A DNA stretch of 64,000 bases from Duncaniella muris (GTDB taxonomy: Bacteria > Bacteroidota > Bacteroidia > Bacteroidales > Muribaculaceae): the NCBI RefSeq assembly GCF_003024805.1, contig NZ_PUEC01000020.1:1-64000 (forward strand), read 5' to 3'. A program made the translations under genes and the position numbers. How positions within the stretch are numbered: the first letter of the stretch is position 1; every line of letters starts with the position of its first letter. The notes below the pieces were generated by a model. It worked only from the letters and a program-made list of their open reading frames with translations, made no database searches and was not told the DNA's origin. Below are positions 41,668 to 49,360 of the stretch, in pieces.

Positions 41668-43113
41668 TCAGGCTCTGTTAAGTATGTCGAGGTTTATGTT
41701 GCCGTAACGTTGGAAATGCTTGAACAGCTTTTCCATTTGGTCACGGGTATGGATGGGGATTCTTTCTTTTGTGGATTTGCTCTCCCGTAGTTTCTGCTCG
41801 ATGGTTCGGATCTGTGTGCTCTCAAAAGGCTTCTCGAAAACCTTCTTGACAAAGCGGGCGATGACACCGCCTTGGAGTCTGAGGAATTTGCCGACGTTGT
41901 AGCCGAGATGCTTTAGATCCTCCTTCGTCAGATGGTTACTGCGAAGATTCACCGGTGTGAACGGTGGCATGGCATGAACCGTCCAGATTTTGGCGTTGTG
42001 GTGGAGCTTCTGCAATTCGTCGGCTTCCATATAGGGGTGCATCATGTGGGTGATGTAAGCGCAAAGAAACTCAATCTGAGCCATGCTGAATTTCATGTCT
42101 TCCTCTTTGAGTTCCTTGTGGGCTGCGTCGCACTGTTCATGCTGCGAGAGAAGTCTCATCTGGAGTTCTGACTGTTCCTTGTCTGATTTCAAAGCCTTTA
42201 TAGCGGCCTCCAGTTGATCGGAGTAATAGACATCGCCATCGGCAGAGATATACGCTTCCTCCTCCCATTCCTCAATGCGGATATTGCCGTTATCTTCCTT
42301 GATGCGTTTTTCTTTCGCCGTCTTCGTGAAACAGCCGATACTGTCGTTGGACTCCGGATAGGCGCGTACGCGATATATGCCGAGTTCCAGCTCTTTCTTG
42401 ATATGCTTGGGCTGGAGACTTACCCATTCATTATAAAGGGCATCCGACTCCAGAACCTCATCAAGTCCGTGGCCACACATATAATCCTCGAAATAAGGAT
42501 ATTCGCCGCGCAGTTCTATACGCTCCTGCAAACTGTTGTATTCACGGATGTTATGTTCGAGTTCTACGAACACGACATCATCAACGTCAATAGGACCTTC
42601 ATATACTTTTTTGCCATCCATCAGGACATATCGGGCTTCATCAGGTTCTTTATCCTCAACGATTTCGCCGCCGCTGTAATCTTCCGGATAATCATCGTCG
42701 GTAAAATATGGCTCTTCTTCCACAGCCGTTTTTTCAACGGGCGCGGAAAACTCCATTTTGTTCTGAGGGTCATCGACAACTGTGACCTCAATTTCTTCTC
42801 CGGCAGGTGTGCTCATTATGGCAACACTCTCCTTTTTACGGAAGATACGGTCAAACAGACTTTCGATTGCCGACTGGAATCCGCAATATAGACCGATTGT
42901 GAGGACAAAGAAAACGGCAAATAGAACATTGCCGGTAAATTCGTCAGTGCCAAAACGGTGAATGGCGGCATGGCGACCAAGTAAAGCAATAATACCGCAT
43001 CCGGCAATCACGGCACTCCAGATAAAAATTTTGTCCCGGGTAGGGGGAGCAAAGCTCCTCAAGCGCTGGGGCGTTTCTTGCTCCGCAAGCGGCTTTTGGC
43101 CGATTACCTTCAT
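41668..43113 (-). CDS. Two-helix membrane protein of element backbone (element A)
   Basis: 481 residues from ATG 43113. Membrane segments at about 30-50 (IFIWSAVIAGCGIIALLG) and 63-85 (NVLFAVFFVLTIGLYCGF), a highly acidic stretch (115-165) and a large cytoplasmic part with HMMHPYMEADELQKLHHNAKIW and LKHLGYNVGKFLRL near 345-415. Matches the position and layout of 13593-14846. Its first 40 codons and leader are duplicated at 45908-46096. Confidence 0.6.
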   Translation of the reverse strand: MKVIGQKPLAEQETPQRLRSFAPPTRDKIFIWSAVIAGCGIIALLGRHAAIHRFGTDEFTGNVLFAVFFVLTIGLYCGFQSAIESLFDRIFRKKESVAIMSTPAGEEIEVTVVDDPQNKMEFSAPVEKTAVEEEPYFTDDDYPEDYSGGEIVEDKEPDEARYVLMDGKKVYEGPIDVDDVVFVELEHNIREYNSLQERIELRGEYPYFEDYMCGHGLDEVLESDALYNEWVSLQPKHIKKELELGIYRVRAYPESNDSIGCFTKTAKEKRIKEDNGNIRIEEWEEEAYISADGDVYYSDQLEAAIKALKSDKEQSELQMRLLSQHEQCDAAHKELKEEDMKFSMAQIEFLCAYITHMMHPYMEADELQKLHHNAKIWTVHAMPPFTPVNLRSNHLTKEDLKHLGYNVGKFLRLQGGVIARFVKKVFEKPFESTQIRTIEQKLRESKSTKERIPIHTRDQMEKLFKHFQRYGNINLDILNRA

Positions 43114-43181
43114 AAACAAATAGTGGATTAAAGATTTTTACGTCTTTATAGACAATTTAACCCACTGTTTTGTTCGTTCAG
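42995..43181. repeat. Duplicated block X (left copy)
   Basis: About 187 bp covering the 5' end of the membrane protein gene and its leader. A close copy (X', about nine-tenths identical by eye) lies at 45908-46096 in the same orientation. The acetyltransferase, third hipBA pair and higA fragment lie between the copies. Confidence 0.8.
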
Positions 43182-43194
43182 GTAAGGCCACAAT

Positions 43195-43860
43195 TTAATC
43201 GTATTGAATGCGGAGATATTCCGCTATATCAATTTTTGCCTGGGCTATATCAGGATTTGAGAGTATAGGAATCAATTTATCAACCTCTTCAATGGGCCGG
43301 TTCCACCATTGTAGGCGCTCCAGCAAGTCTATCATTTCATCGTCAAATCTGCGGCGTATGACTTTTGCCGGATTGCCCACGGCTATCGAGAAAGGCGGAA
43401 TGTCGGAGGCAACCGTGGCATTTGTGCCGATTATGGCTCCGTCGCCAATATGCACGCCGGGCATGATTGTCACATTTTGTCCGATCCACACATCATTGCC
43501 GATGACTGTGTCACCTTTGAGAGGCAATTCATCCATTACAGGAGCAATCGCACCTCCCCAATCTCCTCCCATTATGTAGAAAGGATAGGTGGTGGCGCAA
43601 TCCATCCGATGATTGGCGCCGTTCATAATAAAAGCAACTCCCTTAGCAATGGCGCAAAAGTTACCGATTATCAGCTTATCACCGATGAACTCATAGAAAT
43701 GTGTAACGTGTTCCTCAAATCTGTCGGCTCCGTCTATATCATCGTAATATGTATAATCTCCGATAATGATTCTCGGATTCTTCACCACATTCTTTATGTA
43801 GCAAAGACTTGGAATCGCAGGATTAGGAAATGCTTTGTCTTTGTCAGGATATATTTTCAT
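43195..43860 (-). CDS. Vat/CatB-type xenobiotic O-acetyltransferase
   Basis: 221 residues of left-handed beta-helix (hexapeptide repeat) acetyltransferases. Seen: IGDKLIIGNFCAIAKG near 58, FIMNGANHRMD near 76 with the catalytic His, GNDVWIGQNVTIMPGVHIGDGAII near 118-141, and VGNPAKVIRRRF near 160. This pattern is that of streptogramin A (Vat) and CatB acetyltransferases, which inactivate those drugs using acetyl-CoA. Substrate here is untested and the family includes enzymes with unknown substrates. It follows hipA by 31 bp and is probably co-transcribed with it. Confidence 0.8.
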   Translation of the reverse strand: MKIYPDKDKAFPNPAIPSLCYIKNVVKNPRIIIGDYTYYDDIDGADRFEEHVTHFYEFIGDKLIIGNFCAIAKGVAFIMNGANHRMDCATTYPFYIMGGDWGGAIAPVMDELPLKGDTVIGNDVWIGQNVTIMPGVHIGDGAIIGTNATVASDIPPFSIAVGNPAKVIRRRFDDEMIDLLERLQWWNRPIEEVDKLIPILSNPDIAQAKIDIAEYLRIQYD

Positions 43861-43891
43861 GATTATAGAAATCTTTGCGAAGAAGGATGTA

Positions 43892-45172
43892 TTATATAGA
43901 GAGCTTCAAATTCGGCATAATGGCATCTATCATGGGCTGGGGAACTTCACATTCCCTTGCCAAGAGAGGCCAGCGTGAAGACACTTCGGCAATACGGTCA
44001 ATTATTTCAGTAGCTTCCTTTATATTGTTGTGTCTCGCAAATTCCAAAAGGTCTTGGCGGGTGATGTCGTCAAACTTTCCGTTTATTGACATCTGGTGCT
44101 GTGCTGTCCAGCCACCCTTCGGATTATAGGCAAATCCCATGTCGTATGCCGGCGAAAGAGTCCATTTCCCTTGTCTGTCCATGAGGAAGGATATGTTTTT
44201 TGTGTGGTCATCCTGATTGCGGATTACAACATTGAATACCATGCGACGATACATTTCCTGCGCCTGTGAGTATGGCAGTCTCAATGCTCTCATCACGTTG
44301 AACGCCTGCTCGTAAGAGTATGAACGGAGATTACGATAATCATAATGCGCTATACCACAGAGTGTCTGCATATGAATTTTCTCACCATTCCGGCGGTCAA
44401 AACGCTTGGTGAGAAAATGGGCGCGTCCATTCTCTTCTATCAGACTGCAATCCGACATTTCTATGCCGCATTCCTTTACAAGCCGATAGAAAGAGTATTC
44501 CAGTCGGCCGAAATTCTGAGTTTCCCTGAATCCGGCTTCAGCGGTTACACCGTCGAGTTTTATCAGATAATAGTCAAAGCCTTCCGGAGCTTCAATCTGT
44601 CCTGAACGAACTTCCCCGGTCGATGGATTGTAGGCTATGATAGCTTTGGCCCGCTGTCCTCCTGCAGAGGTGCCCAGTCTCACTATTTCGGCTATCGCCG
44701 CCTTCTTGTCATCTTCAAGATTAGCTCCAAATTCTTCCTTTTCCGACAGTGCTTCGCTTGCCACTTCAACAAGGGAATCAAGTTCTATTCTGACATCGGG
44801 ACCATAGGGCGCATCCATGGCCGGTTCAAACTCCAACGCTCCCATACAGCGTTTTCCAAGAAAACATAGCGTCTCCACAGCGTTCCCGCTGCTACGCCCG
44901 GTCAGAGCAAGCCAGCGGTCGAACAATGCTCGTCCGTAAGTATCGGGCAATGAATCGGCAAGCATACCGGGAAGCCCCTTGAACGTCTCACGACCTATCT
45001 CGGAGAATGTATATATCCTTCCCTGACGTACAGGCATTAGAATCGGCGAGGGTTCAAGACCTTTGCCTATGAAGCTTTCGGCATACTCGAACTTTGCCAG
45101 CTGGCGGTTGTTGTCCCATCGGAATGTCCCGACGGGTTGACCATATAAGTTAACTCTTGCTATATCTACCAT
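43892..45172 (-). CDS. hipA: HipA-family kinase toxin (module 3)
   Basis: 426 residues. N-terminal VNLYGQPVGTFRWD, GLPGMLADSLPDTYGRALFDRW near 65-85, glycine-rich LGTSAGGQRAKAII near 172, catalytic IRNQDDHTKNISFL near 317, LSPAYDMGF near 340. Close in layout to module 1 (MKYLKVNLWGQ...) but without its C-terminal extension. Its start overlaps hipB by 7 bp. Confidence 0.88.
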   Translation of the reverse strand: MVDIARVNLYGQPVGTFRWDNNRQLAKFEYAESFIGKGLEPSPILMPVRQGRIYTFSEIGRETFKGLPGMLADSLPDTYGRALFDRWLALTGRSSGNAVETLCFLGKRCMGALEFEPAMDAPYGPDVRIELDSLVEVASEALSEKEEFGANLEDDKKAAIAEIVRLGTSAGGQRAKAIIAYNPSTGEVRSGQIEAPEGFDYYLIKLDGVTAEAGFRETQNFGRLEYSFYRLVKECGIEMSDCSLIEENGRAHFLTKRFDRRNGEKIHMQTLCGIAHYDYRNLRSYSYEQAFNVMRALRLPYSQAQEMYRRMVFNVVIRNQDDHTKNISFLMDRQGKWTLSPAYDMGFAYNPKGGWTAQHQMSINGKFDDITRQDLLEFARHNNIKEATEIIDRIAEVSSRWPLLARECEVPQPMIDAIMPNLKLSI

Positions 45173-45522
45173 TCTGATTCCTGGGTATTAGGTTGTGTGT
45201 TGGTCTTGTTGTTACCACTTGCGCGTTTGCGCTGCTTCTTGCTTGCTTCGACAAACTCGAAATATTCATTGGGACTCATCTCATCTTCCTTAATGAGTGA
45301 CGAGAACACATCCAGTTCGCCAAGTATGCGAAGCACGCGCATCAGGGAATCGAAATAGCTTATATCGCCTTTCTCGATTCTCTTTAGTGTCGTCAATGAG
45401 ACTTGCGCCTGTTCTGCGAGTGATGTCTGAGTGAAGTTCTGTCGGAGTCGCAGATGCCTTATTTTTTGTCCCAGCCGACGGCGGATTTCACTGTCAGGTA
45501 ACATGTATATATTCTCTTCCAT
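45166..45522 (-). CDS. hipB: HipB-type XRE antitoxin/repressor (module 3)
   Basis: 118 residues from ATG 45522; the longer ORF to 45570 starts upstream of the promoter and is rejected. XRE HTH about 10-65 (IRHLRLRQNFTQTSLAEQAQ, then LTTLKRIEKGDISYFDSLM). C-terminal tail is polar and likely disordered. Inverted operator halves flank the promoter. Confidence 0.85.
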   Translation of the reverse strand: MEENIYMLPDSEIRRRLGQKIRHLRLRQNFTQTSLAEQAQVSLTTLKRIEKGDISYFDSLMRVLRILGELDVFSSLIKEDEMSPNEYFEFVEASKKQRKRASGNNKTNTQPNTQESEW

Positions 45523-45581
45523 AGTCGTACTTGCGTCTATTAGGTTGCAAATATAGCAATAATAGCTCAAACTACGACTAT
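45521..45581 (-). promoter_or_regulatory. hipBA module 3 promoter with inverted operator halves
   Basis: Minus-strand -7 box TATATTTG (45555-45548). The half-sites atagtcgtacttg (45521-45533) and caaactacgactat (45568-45581) are inverted copies on either side, so a bound HipB dimer pair would straddle the promoter. A degenerate copy of the whole region lies at 46130-46193. Confidence 0.65.
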
Positions 45582-45623
45582 TTTGTGCGATTTTTTTGAG
45601 CCAGTCTGAAGATTATTGTCTAT

Positions 45624-45914
45624 TTACAGGATGGTCAAAGATACCCTTCTGCCAAGACCCTCAAAGATTCGGAAGAGGGTGTTGAGCTGAACATCGGATT
45701 TGCCGTTTTCCAGACGGGAGATATAGGTTTTCTTCGTACCGATACGCTCGGCGAGCTGCTGTTGGGTTAGTCCGGCCTTGAGACGTTCTTCTTTTAACAT
45801 AGTAGTTAAACAGAATATTTGAGTGTCTTTTTCAAACTCATTGCGTTTGTATGTTCCGTTTTCGCCATACTCCACTGTAAGAAGCTCATCGAAAGTAAAG
45901 CCATGATGCCGCAA
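45624..45914 (-). pseudogene. higA-like antitoxin fragment lacking its start codon and toxin
   Basis: The frame encodes FTFDELLTVEYGENGTYKRNEFEKD in part, then an XRE HTH ending SRLENGKSDVQLNTLFRIFEGLGRRVSLTIL in part, almost the same as the intact HigA at 47338-47649. The 5' end runs into block X' at about 45908; the only upstream start is TTG at 45914 and the first ATG is 45800, in the middle of the domain. No higB precedes it. Probably a truncated, orphaned antitoxin; a short HTH protein from 45800 could still be made. Confidence 0.65.
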
Positions 45915-46096
45915 CCGGCAACCACGGCACTCTAGATAAAAATTTTGTCCCGGGTAGGGGGAGCGAGGCTCCTCAAGCGCTGGGGCGTTTCTTGCTCCGC
46001 AAGCGGCTTTTGGCCGATTACTTACATAAACAAATAGTGGATTTTGAAATTATTGTCGCTGTTATAGACAATTTAACCCACTGAATTGTTCGCTCT
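45908..46096. repeat. Duplicated block X' (right copy)
   Basis: Matches 42995-43181 from gccgcaaccggcaa through gcaagcggcttttggccgat to tttaacccactg. It carries the first codons of the membrane protein gene without the remainder, so it is a non-functional remnant. Confidence 0.8.
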
Positions 46097-46129
46097 GCCA
46101 ACGGTAGATTCCATATCTAATAATTATCT

Positions 46130-46193
46130 CATAGTCGTACTTGCGACTATTAACCCGAAATTAAGGCAATAATAGTTCAAACTACGACTGTTT
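46130..46193. repeat. Degenerate copy of hipBA module 3 promoter region
   Basis: catagtcgtacttgcg and caataatagttcaaactacg match 45520-45580, but the -7 box is lost (gaaattaa in place of gcaaatata). It follows block X' as the intact version follows the hip genes, so X' plus this copy look like a deletion derivative of the acetyltransferase-hipAB cassette. The rest of 46097-46391 shows no convincing gene. Confidence 0.65.
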
Positions 46194-46391
46194 AGTTACC
46201 GCTATTCTATCGGTATGATGTCAACGTCTTCGCGGAACACTGATGCAGAGTTGACAGTGAATGCGGCGCGGGATTCATAGCCCGTCAGCGTCTTGATGGA
46301 GTTGTAGTTGAGGTTAAAAACAGATAAGCCCATAACTTTTGGTTGTTTCCCACAAAGTTGTGGACCGTATGCAGTGCCAGAAAAGACGCGG

Positions 46392-46766
46392 TTAATCGTC
46401 TTTGTAGCTATTGTTGACAACCTGTTCTAATTCTTCATCTGTTACATCCTTAGAGAAGATGTAGTAGACTTTAGTATTTGTGGAGCTTGCGCCTCCATAA
46501 GCTCCAACATAACCGCTGCCAGAAGTTACAGATTTAGTATCTACTAACTCCCAACCTTGTAATGACATATAGTTTAGTGCTCCTATAAGGGAGGTAAATT
46601 TCAAATCTTTACCGTCCTTATCCTTTAACGCTTGTCGCTTTTTATTTGAACCGTCGTCAAGTTTTATGGAATTTTTGTGAAATTCCATCTCGACGAACAA
46701 TTTCTTCGCTTGTAAATTTAAGCAAGCAAAGAACGCTAACATAAATAGTAAGAAAATCTTTTTCAT
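46392..46766 (-). CDS. Small secreted protein, unknown
   Basis: 124 residues from ATG 46766. Signal peptide MKKIFLLFMLAFFACLNLQA, cleavage before KKLFVEM. The mature part is small and polar with a Gly/Ser-rich segment (SVTSGSGYVGAYGGASS) and LNYMSLQGWELVDTKS, a pattern seen in DUF4177-like proteins. The start codon shares its A with the stop of the gene upstream (TAATG), so the two are coupled. No relation to the surrounding toxin-antitoxin genes is evident. Confidence 0.6.
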   Translation of the reverse strand: MKKIFLLFMLAFFACLNLQAKKLFVEMEFHKNSIKLDDGSNKKRQALKDKDGKDLKFTSLIGALNYMSLQGWELVDTKSVTSGSGYVGAYGGASSTNTKVYYIFSKDVTDEELEQVVNNSYKDD

Positions 46767-47158
46767 TAGAATATTGAACGAATTGGGATTATACCACGGT
46801 TTTCTGCTTCTTGAGACCATTGTACATGCCAAACATCTCCATTGATTGTATCAAGGAGAAGGAAAGTCCAGTTATTAGTAGTAGGATATAACGCGAATTG
46901 TCCGGGTTTACCTGCGGTGACTAACTCACGAGAATTGAGAACCAATTCAAATTCGTTATCATCCATTGAATATTGAACTTGCCAAATTTTACCATTCCTC
47001 GTATCGAGTTTGAGGAAAGTATAAATGTTAGTTGTAGGATAAAGTAGATAATTGTTTACAGCGTTTGTTGCTGGAGCAACAATAGTAGCAGGTTCAGCCG
47101 CGTTTGCATAACCCACATAACCCAAGATGAGAAAAAGTAGGAGTAATAATCTTTTCAT
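46766..47158 (-). CDS. Small secreted protein with two internal repeats
   Basis: 130 residues from ATG 47158. Signal peptide MKRLLLLLFLILGYVGYANA. The mature part contains two copies of one motif: LYPTTNIYTFLKLDTRNGKIW near 47 and LYPTTNNWTFLLLDTINGDVW near 97. The repeats suggest a small beta-propeller-like or tandem beta fold; I do not recognise a named family. A promoter box TAACTTTG lies at 47187-47180. Confidence 0.65.
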   Translation of the reverse strand: MKRLLLLLFLILGYVGYANAAEPATIVAPATNAVNNYLLYPTTNIYTFLKLDTRNGKIWQVQYSMDDNEFELVLNSRELVTAGKPGQFALYPTTNNWTFLLLDTINGDVWHVQWSQEAENRGIIPIRSIF

Positions 47159-47337
47159 GATTAGTAGATTTAGTTGATGCAAAGTTAAGCAATTTCAGTG
47201 AAATAGGCGTATGTAGTATTAAAAATACATCGCAGTCTTTGACGCGGAAGATGCGGCAGTCTCGTTTCTTGCAGCACGTGCCGGAGGAAAGTATCATTAC
47301 ATTCCTCCAGTCTCCGTAAAAATTTTATCTCAGAAAT

Positions 47338-47649
47338 TTACAGGATTGTCAAAGATACACGTCGTCCGAGACCCTCGAAGATTCGGAAGAGGGTATTGAG
47401 CTGAACGTCGGCTTTCCCGTTTTCCAGACGGGATATATAGGTTTTCTTTGTGCCGATACGCTCTGCAAGCTGTTCTTGTGTCAGTCCAGCTTTAAGACGT
47501 TCTGCTTTGAGCGTCTCAGCCAGACAAAAGGCAGTTGCGTCGGCATCAAATTGTTCACGCTTCGGGGTGCCGGCTTTGCCGTATTCTGCATCAAGAAGCT
47601 CGTCGAATGTACGCGCGTTCATGATGGCTTCTTTCTTTGCTTTATCCAT
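47338..47649 (-). CDS. higA: HigA-type XRE antitoxin
   Basis: 103 residues. N-terminal ARTFDELLDAEYGKAG toxin-binding part and an XRE HTH (LTQEQLAERIGTKKTYISRLENG). Encoded after the toxin and overlapping it by 8 bp, the order typical of higBA. Nearly identical in its last 48 residues to the fragment at 45624. Confidence 0.85.
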   Translation of the reverse strand: MDKAKKEAIMNARTFDELLDAEYGKAGTPKREQFDADATAFCLAETLKAERLKAGLTQEQLAERIGTKKTYISRLENGKADVQLNTLFRIFEGLGRRVSLTIL

Positions 47650-47986
47650 TATCTTTATCGTTAAAGTATTCTTTCATCAATTTTTTAGCTCGTTCGATTT
47701 GCTGCTTGGGAGTCTTCTGCGTCTTCTTCTGAAAACCGTTGAAGAGAATTACAAGAGAACCTTCGTCAAAACAACAGAAGATGCGGAATATATTGTTCCC
47801 GACTTCAATGCGGATTTCATATAACCCGTCGGCATCTTCCATATTCTTCAGAATGGTCTTTGGAACTCTATCCACAGTCCTGACAACATTGATACAGTAG
47901 TTTATCTTACGTCTCACCGCATCTGTCTGAGACACGTAGAACTCTTTGAAGTAATCCTTGTATAGCTTTATGGTTCTATTTGCCAT
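47642..47986 (-). CDS. higB: HigB/RelE-superfamily toxin
   Basis: 114 residues of the phage Gp49/HigB-like type: LYKDYFKEFYVSQTDAVRRKINYCINVV in part, YEIRIEVGNNIFRIFCCFDEGSLVILFNGFQKKTQKTP in part, the core of ribosome-dependent mRNA interferases in this group. Promoter: minus-strand TTTG (48034-48031), 19 bp, TAACTTTG (48011-48004). Two 18-bp direct repeats, atcggtgtttttgyggtg, lie further upstream (48119 and 48142). Confidence 0.85.
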   Translation of the reverse strand: MANRTIKLYKDYFKEFYVSQTDAVRRKINYCINVVRTVDRVPKTILKNMEDADGLYEIRIEVGNNIFRIFCCFDEGSLVILFNGFQKKTQKTPKQQIERAKKLMKEYFNDKDNG

Positions 47987-48003
47987 ATCTTATTATGTAA
48001 CCG

Positions 48004-48034
48004 CAAAGTTAACTAAAAAGTTTACTTTGGCAAA
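48004..48034 (-). promoter_or_regulatory. higBA promoter
   Basis: TTTG, 19-bp spacer, TAACTTTG on the minus strand, 18 bp ahead of the higB ATG. The spacer contains agtaaact/agttaact half-sites that could bind HigA. Confidence 0.7.
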
Positions 48035-48047
48035 ATTATTTATGAGT

Positions 48048-48095
48048 TTATTTCAGAGAGATTGAATTGGTGGTATTGCTTTTTTCTGCGTACAC
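48048..48095 (-). pseudogene. Scrap of a third integrase 3' end
   Basis: On the minus strand the last codons read VYAEKSNTTNSISLK and stop. Element B integrase ends with YADV...NAISLK and element A integrase with YAEV...NSITLK. The block is only 48 bp, but the match in position relative to the stop and in DNA (tttcagagagat also ends the element B integrase) suggests a remnant of another integrase. Confidence 0.4.
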
Positions 48096-48118
48096 AGATT
48101 ATGATTGATTCCAAACTA

Positions 48119-48159
48119 ATCGGTGTTTTTGTGGTGTTTTGATCGGTGTTTTTGCGGTG
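48119..48159. repeat. Two 18-bp direct repeats upstream of higBA
   Basis: atcggtgtttttgtggtg (48119-48136) and atcggtgtttttgcggtg (48142-48159), one mismatch, 23-bp period, between the integrase stop and the integrase scrap. Role unknown. Confidence 0.6.
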
Positions 48160-48185
48160 CCTGCTTTGAGCTTTAACCTTATCAA

Positions 48186-49292
48186 TCATTTGAGGGTGAT
48201 TGAGTTGGCAGCATCACGCTTCTTCTGGCTGATGACCTCTGCATATATCTGAGTCGTGGCCACGTTTTTATGCGTGAGCATCTTGCTGACGGTGTAGATG
48301 TCAGTACCGTTGGTTATCAGCAAGGTAGCGTAGGTGTGACGCAGCCCGTGGAAGGTGATTTTCTTTTTGATGCCGGCATCTTTGAGCCATTTCTTGAATG
48401 GTTCACGCGTATGGGCGCGGCTCAGACCTCTGAATACCATTCCACGACCAGGCTCTCCGCAATACGACAACGCTTCATCGCTTAGCGGCAATGTCGCCTG
48501 TGTCTTGGTCTTCTGTGTCCGGATGCGCATACAGTAGCCGCCGTCGGGAGACATTTCGATATTCTCCCATCGGAGCTGAAGAATATCGCTGATGCGTAAC
48601 CCGGTCATACAGGCGAAGAGCGATGCACGTTTCAGTACCTCAACTTTGCACGGGGTGGCGGCAAGGCGTTTCACCTCCTCGATTTCGAGATAGTTGATTT
48701 TGGGGTCTTCCCATTCGATGCTGTCGAGATAGTCGTTGACGTTCTCCTTCAGCCAGCCCTCCTTATACGCTATCTTCAGCAGGGCGCGGAATGTCGACCA
48801 ATATCCCGCGGCAGAGTTTCGTGATATGATATTCCCGGATTGCTTGACACGGATTTTGAGGATATAGGAACGGAAGTCGTTGCAGAGACCAATGGTGACG
48901 TCTTTCATCAGGCAGCGGCCATTGCAGAAATCCTTGAAATGCTTGTAGACAATCTCCCATTTCTGATATTTTTCCTTTGTCTTTGCCTCAAAATATGCCA
49001 GAAAGTCGGCATGTTTCTTGGTGCGGTCGAGGAAACCGAACTCCTCGTTGATGATAGCCAGCTCACGGGTGGCTCGTATGCCACGGGCTTTGAGCATGAT
49101 TTCCTCGTTGTAATCAAGCTCGAACTTGTCTTTTGGTTTACCGATGAGATAGAGGCCGAGGAACTCGCGCCGCGACATCTTCTTGATGTGCGGATTCCAG
49201 ATGGGTGGGTAATAGTCGAGGTAGAGCGACAGTTTGCCGCTACGCAGTTTCTCCTGACGGAGTGTCACTTTGGTGATGGTTGCTGATTCCAT
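48186..49292 (-). CDS. int: Tyrosine integrase of element A
   Basis: 368 residues from ATG 49292. Arm-binding N-terminus (VTLRQEKLRSGKLSLYLDYYP), core-binding domain, catalytic Arg in MTGLRISDILQLRWEN, HGLRHTYATLL, LTHKNVATTQIYAEV with the Tyr. The minus-strand -7 box TACCTTTG (49327-49320) lies 28 bp upstream. Lies 1.2 kb from the mnmE 3' end, matching element B layout, and is the likely enzyme for the junction at 50521. Confidence 0.9.
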   Translation of the reverse strand: MESATITKVTLRQEKLRSGKLSLYLDYYPPIWNPHIKKMSRREFLGLYLIGKPKDKFELDYNEEIMLKARGIRATRELAIINEEFGFLDRTKKHADFLAYFEAKTKEKYQKWEIVYKHFKDFCNGRCLMKDVTIGLCNDFRSYILKIRVKQSGNIISRNSAAGYWSTFRALLKIAYKEGWLKENVNDYLDSIEWEDPKINYLEIEEVKRLAATPCKVEVLKRASLFACMTGLRISDILQLRWENIEMSPDGGYCMRIRTQKTKTQATLPLSDEALSYCGEPGRGMVFRGLSRAHTREPFKKWLKDAGIKKKITFHGLRHTYATLLITNGTDIYTVSKMLTHKNVATTQIYAEVISQKKRDAANSITLK

Positions 49293-49360
49293 ATTATGCT
49301 GTTTTAGAATTATAAGGTGCAAAGGTAAATGGTGGTTGCCGGGTGAGAAAAATCACCGGA

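Noticed and set aside
46202-46420. 72-codon minus-strand ORF after the secreted protein genes
   Set aside because: Begins with TTG inside the upstream gene; the first ATG gives 43 residues. Ending (FREDVDIIPIE) may be a gene remnant but I cannot support a CDS.
47280-47310. Hairpin ggaggaa / ttcctcc as higBA terminator
   Set aside because: Seven-bp stem with no U-run on the minus strand; too weak to call.
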